Shown here: piece after piece, positions 59,755-64,000 of the stretch
How the letters are laid out: each line of letters opens with the position of its first letter
Position numbering within the stretch: position 1 is the first letter of the stretch
Source: Microbacterium sp. 1S1
Lineage (GTDB): Bacteria > Actinomycetota > Actinomycetes > Actinomycetales > Microbacteriaceae
Assembly: GCF_008271365.1 (NCBI RefSeq)
Contig: NZ_CP043430.1
Coordinates: 1-64,000, forward strand
DNA length: 64,000 nt
Direction: 5' to 3'
Program-made: the position numbers and the translations under genes
Notes under the pieces: model-generated
Seen by the model: the letters and a program-made list of their open reading frames with translations, nothing else
What the model was told of the DNA's origin: nothing
Database searches by the model: none

Positions 59755-59780
59755 AAGGCGGGTGCCGCAGCACCCGCCTT
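59755..59780 (-). terminator. terminator after carD
   Basis: AAGGCGGGTGC pairs with GCACCCGCCTT around four bases, 14 bases past the carD stop, and is followed by TCGTCGTT on the minus strand. Confidence 0.75.
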
Positions 59781-59794
59781 CCGTGAGGATCGTC

Positions 59795-60277
59795 TCAGGA
59801 CGCGAGGACCTCGTCGAGCAGCGCGCCCGCCTTGTCCTCGTCGATCTTCTCGGCCAGAGCCAGCTCGGAGATGAGGATCTGCCTCGCCTTGGCCAGCATC
59901 CGCTTCTCGCCGGCCGACAGGCCGCGGTCCTGGTCACGGCGCCACAGGTCGCGCACGACCTCGCTCACCTTGATGACATCGCCGGACGCGAGCTTCTCCA
60001 GGTTCGCCTTGTACCGGCGCGACCAGTTGGTGGGCTCCTCGGTGAAGGGGGCGCGCAAGACCTCGAACACGTGGTCGAGGCCCTCCTTGCCGATCACGTC
60101 GCGAACGCCGACGAGGTCGACGTTCTCGGCGGGGACCTCGATGATGAGATCGCCCTGCGTGACGTTGAGCTTCAGGTACTTCTTCGTCTCGCCCTTGATG
60201 ATGCGCTCCTTGACCTCGATGATGGTCGCAGCGCCATGGTGCGGATAGACGACGGTCTCGCCAACCTCAAAAAGCAT
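59795..60277 (-). CDS. carD: CarD-family transcription factor
   Basis: A 160-residue RNA-polymerase-binding protein that stabilises open complexes at rRNA and other promoters in Actinomycetota. The N-terminal RNAP-interaction Tudor domain starts [17 protein letters not shown], and the C-terminal DNA-binding helices include [17 protein letters not shown]. The length equals mycobacterial CarD. The ATG at 60277 is used, with AAAGGA upstream, and 12 upstream residues are discarded. A -10-like TATCCT lies at 60304-60309. Divergent from lpqE. Confidence 0.96.
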   Translation of the reverse strand: MLFEVGETVVYPHHGAATIIEVKERIIKGETKKYLKLNVTQGDLIIEVPAENVDLVGVRDVIGKEGLDHVFEVLRAPFTEEPTNWSRRYKANLEKLASGDVIKVSEVVRDLWRRDQDRGLSAGEKRMLAKARQILISELALAEKIDEDKAGALLDEVLAS

Positions 60278-60370
60278 AAAAACATGTCCTTTCGGCAACC
60301 TCAAGGATACCACAGGGGATATGCGCTAAGGTTCGCGCTTCCCGTTCCCAGCGTCCTCGCGACTTACCCA

Positions 60371-60376
60371 TAGAAT
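60371..60376 (+). promoter_or_regulatory. -10 element of lpqE
   Basis: TAGAAT is about 35 bases before the GTG start. The gene has a real Shine-Dalgarno (AGGAGG), so this one is not leaderless. Confidence 0.45.
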
Positions 60377-60411
60377 GGGGAGGGATATCCCGTCGGACCT
60401 CAGGAGGACCC

Positions 60412-60882
60412 GTGAAATCGCGCCTTGTCGCGTCTGCCGCCATCAGCGCCCTCGTTCTGCTCGGCGCGACCGGGTGCACGTTCATCACGCCGCAGTCGAC
60501 GAAGATCGAGTACGCGGCCTCCGACGGCGTCAACATCTCGGACGAAGACGGCCCCGTCGCCGTGCGCAACGCCCTCATCATCGCGAACGAGGACGGCACG
60601 GTCGGCAACTTCGTCGGCGCGATCGTCAACCCGACGCAGGACCGCGGAACGCTGACCATCTCGCTCGAGGGCAGCGATCCGTTCATGATCACGGTGCCCG
60701 CCGGCGGCTCGATCAGCCTCGGTGCCGACGAGGAGCCGCTGCGCATCGTCGACCTCGACGCGATGCCAGGCGCGACCGTCGCGATGCACTTCCAGTCCGG
60801 CGACTCCGCCGGCGTGACGACCGAGGTGCCGGTTCTGGACGGCACGCTGCCGTACTACGCGGACCTCGCTCCGGAGGACTGA
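60412..60882 (+). CDS. lpqE: lipoprotein LpqE-like
   Basis: A 156-residue secreted lipoprotein. The signal peptide ends in the lipobox LGATGC with lipid-acceptor Cys22. The mature part (about 45-145) forms a beta-rich domain of the DUF461/copper-chaperone-like fold, but I see no obvious metal-binding Met/His set. In mycobacteria lpqE is also next to carD in the divergent direction. Role unknown. GTG start with AGGAGG five bases upstream. Confidence 0.88.
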   Translation: MKSRLVASAAISALVLLGATGCTFITPQSTKIEYAASDGVNISDEDGPVAVRNALIIANEDGTVGNFVGAIVNPTQDRGTLTISLEGSDPFMITVPAGGSISLGADEEPLRIVDLDAMPGATVAMHFQSGDSAGVTTEVPVLDGTLPYYADLAPED

Positions 60883-60894
60883 GCCCCCTGACAT

Positions 60895-60932
60895 CGCGAG
60901 AGGCCGGCACCCTCGGGTGCCGGCCTCTCGCG
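60895..60932. terminator. bidirectional terminator between lpqE and regX3
   Basis: A perfect 16-base-pair stem beginning CGCGAGAGGCCGGCAC, with a six-base loop, lies between convergent genes. Confidence 0.85.
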
Positions 60933-60939
60933 TGTGCGG

Positions 60940-61623
60940 TCAGCCCTCGAAGCGATATCCCAGGCCACGGACCGTCACGAGCATCACGGGCTCGCTCGGG
61001 TTCTCCTCGATCCGGGAACGGATGCGCTTGATGTGCACGTCGAGCGTCTTCGTGTCGCCGAAGTAGTCACTCCCCCACACGCGATCGATGAGCTGACCGC
61101 GCGTGAGCACACGGCCCGAATTGCGCATGAGCACCTCGAGAAGCTCGAACTCTTTCAGCGGCATGTTGATCTGCGTGCCTGCGACGGACACCGTGTGCCG
61201 ATCGATGTCGAGAGAGACCCGACCGCCCTCCAGGATCCGCTCGTCGAGCTCGCCCTCTGCCTGCACCACCCGCCGGAGCACTGCCCGCATCCGGGCGAGC
61301 AGCTCCCGCGAGGAGTATGGCTTGGTGATGTAGTCGTCCGCACCGAGCTCGAGCCCCACGACGATGTCGACCTCGGAATCCTTGGCGGTCAGCATGATGA
61401 TGGGCACCGCCGAGGTGGAACGGATCTGACGGCACACCTCCGTCCCCGGCATGCCCGGCAGCATGAGGTCGAGCAGCACGATATCGGCACCGCGCTCTCG
61501 GAATGCCGTCAGGGCGCCGGGGCCGTCCTCGGCGATCTCCACCTCGTAGCCCTCCCGGCGCAGCAGGTACGCGAGGGGGTCGGCGAGGTCGGGCTCGTCT
61601 TCGACCAGAAGGATGCGGGTCAT
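60940..61623 (-). CDS. regX3: response regulator RegX3 (PhoB-like)
   Basis: A 227-residue OmpR/PhoB-type regulator of phosphate-starvation genes. The receiver has ILLVEDEPDLADPL, phospho-acceptor Asp52 in VLLDLMLPGMPG and TKPYSS. The winged helix carries GSDYFGDTKTLDVHIKRI and ends RGLGYRFEG. The ATG overlaps the senX3 stop by four bases (senX3 is upstream). Synteny with phoU and gpmA supports the name. Confidence 0.94.
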   Translation of the reverse strand: MTRILLVEDEPDLADPLAYLLRREGYEVEIAEDGPGALTAFRERGADIVLLDLMLPGMPGTEVCRQIRSTSAVPIIMLTAKDSEVDIVVGLELGADDYITKPYSSRELLARMRAVLRRVVQAEGELDERILEGGRVSLDIDRHTVSVAGTQINMPLKEFELLEVLMRNSGRVLTRGQLIDRVWGSDYFGDTKTLDVHIKRIRSRIEENPSEPVMLVTVRGLGYRFEG

Positions 61624-62843
61624 GCGGTCTCTCCGTTTCGGACGCGCGATGCCCCGGTCACCGAGGCGGTCTTGCGCGTGCGCTTCTTCTTGCTCTTCTT
61701 GCCCTGTCCGGCATTCGCGGGGGCGTCGATACGGGGCAGGCGGATGGTGAAGGTGGAGCCCCGCCCCGGGCGGGACCACAGCCGGACCTCTCCCCCGTGC
61801 CGCTGGGTCGCGTGTTTGACGATCGAGAGCCCGAGGCCGGTGCCGCCGGTGCGCCGCGAGCGAGCCTCGTCGGCGCGGTAGAACCGCTCGAAGATCCGCT
61901 CGCGGTCGGCCTCGGCGATCCCGATGCCCTGGTCGGACACGGCGATCTCCACGACGTCGTCGTCGGCCTTCACGCCCACGCCGACGCGGGAGCCGCGGGG
62001 CGAATAGACGATGGCGTTCGCGATGAGGTTCCCGACGGCCTCGATGAGGATCTGCGCATCCCCGCGAACCCACACGCCGCGATCGCCACCGCGGGCCAGC
62101 TCGACACCGGCGGAGTCCGCCTGTACGACATGCGCCTCGATCGAGGAGGCGATGACCTCGTCGATCGCGACCGGGGCGACCTCCGTCAGCCCGTCCTCCG
62201 CCTGCAGGCGGGACAGGCTCATGATGCGTCCGGTGAGCTGGCCGAGGCGGCCGGCCTCCGCAGAGATCCGGGAAGCGAACACTCGCACCTGCGCAGGGTC
62301 GTCGGCGGCGGATTCGATCGCCTCGGCGAGCAGACTGACGGCACCGACGGGAGTCTTCAACTCGTGGCTCGTGTTGGCCACGAAGTCGCGGCGCATCTGG
62401 TCCAGACGCTCCTGCTCCGTCACGTCGCGGATGATGAGGAGCACGAGCCGTGCGCCGATCGCACTCGCCCTGGCCGAGACGAGGCGGGGATCGAGGCTGA
62501 GACCGCCCCGGGTGATGCGCATCGACTCGGTCGCCGTATCCCCGGTCGACCGGACGCCACGGACGAGCTGCCGCAACTCCGGGTTCTCGAGTGTCGACCC
62601 CACCTCGATGCCGAACCGCGCGGCGGCCTTGGAGGTGGCGAGTACGAGACCGGAGACGTCCACGACGCACGCGGCATCGTCCATGCTCCGCAGCACGTCG
62701 GTGATCCCGGGTGGGATGGCCATCGACGTCTCCTCCTCTGCCCGCGCCCGCGCCCGGTAGGCCCAGACGACGAGGAGCGAGAGGCCCACCCCGATCGCCA
62801 ACCCGATGGCGAGGGAGGACAGCGCGAGCTGCGGCAGGGTCAT
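61620..62843 (-). CDS. senX3: sensor histidine kinase SenX3
   Basis: A 407-residue kinase controlling RegX3 in response to phosphate limitation. One membrane helix (about 8-28), a PAS-like domain (about 45-140), and the phospho-acceptor His160 in ANTSHELKTPVG. ATPase boxes: NLIANAIVYSP, SDQGIGIAEAD and GTGLGLSIVKHA. A Lys/Arg-rich tail follows. The start is the ATG at 62843 because TACGCT ends six bases upstream; earlier in-frame codons lack support. Length matches the mycobacterial protein. Confidence 0.94.
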   Translation of the reverse strand: MTLPQLALSSLAIGLAIGVGLSLLVVWAYRARARAEEETSMAIPPGITDVLRSMDDAACVVDVSGLVLATSKAAARFGIEVGSTLENPELRQLVRGVRSTGDTATESMRITRGGLSLDPRLVSARASAIGARLVLLIIRDVTEQERLDQMRRDFVANTSHELKTPVGAVSLLAEAIESAADDPAQVRVFASRISAEAGRLGQLTGRIMSLSRLQAEDGLTEVAPVAIDEVIASSIEAHVVQADSAGVELARGGDRGVWVRGDAQILIEAVGNLIANAIVYSPRGSRVGVGVKADDDVVEIAVSDQGIGIAEADRERIFERFYRADEARSRRTGGTGLGLSIVKHATQRHGGEVRLWSRPGRGSTFTIRLPRIDAPANAGQGKKSKKKRTRKTASVTGASRVRNGETA

Positions 62844-62849
62844 GACTCC

Positions 62850-62855
62850 AGCGTA
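62850..62855 (-). promoter_or_regulatory. -10 element of leaderless senX3
   Basis: TACGCT on the minus strand lies six bases before the ATG at 62843. A PHO-box-like GTTCACC lies close upstream at 62862-62868 (plus strand). Confidence 0.5.
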
Positions 62856-62911
62856 GAGCGCGTTCACCGTCGATCCGGCGGGTTTCCGCGCCATCGCGGG
62901 GAGCGGAGACG

Positions 62912-62917
62912 TACTAT
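62912..62917 (+). promoter_or_regulatory. -10 element of phoU
   Basis: TACTAT, with a leader of about 130 bases to the phoU start. A GTTAACC sequence, similar to the RegX3/PhoP-type half site GTTCACC, lies at 62938-62944. Whether it is functional is unknown. Confidence 0.35.
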
Positions 62918-63058
62918 TCACTCGCTGGGCACCGTTCGTTAACCTTCGGAGCACACAATCGCTTCAGGCCTGCGCGCGCGCAGTCCTTCCCCATGCGGAC
63001 GCCCCGCCGCCCCGTGCTGGACCATCAGCCGGGATCCGAACGAAAGGTTGCGCCCACC

Positions 63059-63757
63059 ATGCGCGAAGTCTTCCATCAGTCCCTCGAGGACCTGCAGGCT
63101 CGGCTCGTCGAGATCGCCGACCTCGTCACCGTCTCCATCGACAAGGCGACCCGCGCGTTCGCGACGAGCGACGTCGCGCTGGCCGAGGAGGTCATCGCCG
63201 ACGACGCCAAGATCGACGAGCTGGCCGTCGCCCTCGACGAGCAGGCCATCGAGATCCTCGCCCGGCAGCAGCCGGTCGCTCGCGACCTCCGTATCGTCGT
63301 CACCGCGCTCCGCGTCAGCGCGTCTCTGGAGCGGATGGGCGACATGTCCGAGCACATCGCCCAGCTCGCCCGGCTGCGCTTCCCGGAGCGCGCGATCCCG
63401 CGGGGCCTCAAGGGCACCTTCGTGAGGATGGGCGAGCTGGACGTCGAGATCTCCCGCACGCTCACCGAGCTTCTCCGCACGCAGGATCTGAAGTTCGCGG
63501 ACGCCATCCGCAATGCGGACGACGATGTGGACGAGCTGCACGCGAGCGTCTTCGAGAAGGTCCTCAGCGACAACTGGAAGGGCGAGGCCGTGGCCACGGT
63601 CGATGCGACCCTCGCCAGCCGGTACCACGAGCGGTTCGCGGACCACGCGGTCGCCGTCGCCAAGAAGGTCGTCTACCTCTCGACGGGCGACTGGCACGTC
63701 GAGGAGGAGGACATCGCGCTGGCGGTGGAGCAGCAGGAGCAGCTCGGCCACGCCTGA
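63059..63757 (+). CDS. phoU: phosphate signalling regulator PhoU
   Basis: A 232-residue cytosolic protein of two three-helix bundles, which in other bacteria keeps the phosphate sensor kinase inactive when phosphate is plentiful. MREVFHQSLEDLQARL and SLERMGDMSEHIAQLA, then DDDVDELHASVFEKVL and RYHERFADHAVAVAKKV, are the paired E/DxxxD metal-binding repeats. The ATG at 63059 is chosen because homology begins there; GAAAGG lies rather far upstream. It diverges from senX3 and converges on gpmA. Confidence 0.95.
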   Translation: MREVFHQSLEDLQARLVEIADLVTVSIDKATRAFATSDVALAEEVIADDAKIDELAVALDEQAIEILARQQPVARDLRIVVTALRVSASLERMGDMSEHIAQLARLRFPERAIPRGLKGTFVRMGELDVEISRTLTELLRTQDLKFADAIRNADDDVDELHASVFEKVLSDNWKGEAVATVDATLASRYHERFADHAVAVAKKVVYLSTGDWHVEEEDIALAVEQQEQLGHA

Positions 63758-63775
63758 ACCGAAACCCCGTCTTAT

Positions 63776-63821
63776 CGCCGAGACCCCCTGCCGCAGTCGC
63801 CTGCGGCAGGGGGTCTCGGCG
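63776..63821. terminator. bidirectional terminator between phoU and gpmA
   Basis: A perfect 20-base-pair stem from CGCCGAGACCCCCTGCCGCA closes a six-base loop. Confidence 0.85.
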
Positions 63822-63838
63822 TGAAACCGGGGTCTCGG

Positions 63839-64000
63839 TTACTTCTTGCCCTGGGCGGCGACGGCCGCGGCACCGGCGGCGGCGGCCTCCGGGTCGAGGT
63901 ATCGACCGGCACCGGTCGGCACGTTGTGCTCGTCGAGCTCATACACGAGCGGGATGCCGGTCGGGATGTTGAGGCCGGCGATGTCGTCGTCGCTGATCCC
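63839..64000 (-). CDS. gpmA: phosphoglycerate mutase, C-terminal end (partial)
   Basis: Fifty-three residues at the C-terminus of a 2,3-bisphosphoglycerate-dependent phosphoglycerate mutase, which interconverts 3- and 2-phosphoglycerate. The segment [17 protein letters not shown] is the conserved dPGM end, followed by GRYLDPEA and an Ala-rich tail to GKK. The rest lies beyond the window. gpm beside senX3-regX3 is also the mycobacterial order. Confidence 0.92.
   Translation of the reverse strand, partial: GISDDDIAGLNIPTGIPLVYELDEHNVPTGAGRYLDPEAAAAGAAAVAAQGKK

Noticed and set aside
59795..60313. A longer CarD start at 60313
   Set aside because: CarD proteins start MLFEVGE and are about 160 residues. 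The ATG at 60277 has AAAGGA upstream.

Overview
The window is a high-GC actinobacterial chromosome segment. The 16S rRNA gene, the ribosomal spacers without tRNA genes and the gene families all point to Microbacteriaceae, most likely Microbacterium. I see no phage, insertion sequence, CRISPR array or plasmid gene. This is core chromosome made mostly of short operons.

Layout. 1-5.7 kb: a ribosomal RNA operon on the minus strand (5S cut by the window edge, 23S, 16S) with a leader carrying two candidate promoters. 5.8-9.9 kb: tRNA-Ala, a membrane protein, a GNAT acetyltransferase, galU, and diverging from it 5-formyl-THF cyclo-ligase, an FmdB-type zinc ribbon protein and mscL. 9.9-14.5 kb: a 65-residue protein and a 1239-residue SF1 helicase/nuclease-like protein whose catalytic motifs are mostly lost, then an alkyltransferase-like protein with Val in place of the active-site Cys. 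14.6-18 kb: a DUF485/sodium:solute symporter pair, a GAF-LuxR regulator and lsr2. 18-26.6 kb: a complete C50 carotenoid cluster (idi, crtE, crtB, crtI, crtYe/Yf, crtEb, MMPL exporter) with a divergent CrtR-like MarR repressor. 26.6-31.9 kb: tRNA-Arg, HNH nuclease, M23 peptidase with a possible c-di-AMP riboswitch, DtxR regulator, serC, DUF3027 and cold-shock protein. 31.9-41.7 kb: XPB helicase and partner, CPBP protease, an OmpR/HK two-component pair, WXG100 protein, and groEL under a CIRCE operator. 41.7-49.9 kb: DUF3263, DUF2332, msrB with a nitroreductase, a YdcZ-type transporter, an ABC exporter with a NarL-type two-component pair, and an aldo/keto reductase. 50-55.4 kb: a secreted M23/FG-GAP protein, tRNA-Thr, a thioredoxin-fold membrane protein without CXXC, the orphan sugar ATPase MsiK and a DUF4032 kinase-like protein. 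55.4-64 kb: oxidoreductase, rlmB, cysS, ispDF, carD, lpqE, regX3-senX3, phoU and the end of gpmA, an order shared with mycobacteria.

A recurring feature decides many starts. About eighteen genes have a TANNNT-like -10 element exactly 6-8 bases before the start codon and no Shine-Dalgarno sequence, so they are probably transcribed as leaderless mRNAs. Genes inside operons, by contrast, usually overlap the previous stop by four bases (ATGA or GTGA) or carry a clear GGAGG.

Functional links: ispDF (MEP pathway) supplies the IPP/DMAPP that Idi and CrtE turn into GGPP for the carotenoid genes. SenX3-RegX3-PhoU form a phosphate-sensing unit. MsiK probably energises sugar ABC importers encoded elsewhere. 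The most unusual items are the degenerate helicase-nuclease, the Cys-less alkyltransferase homologue and the CXXC-less DsbA-like protein: three intact genes that keep a fold while losing the classical catalytic residues.
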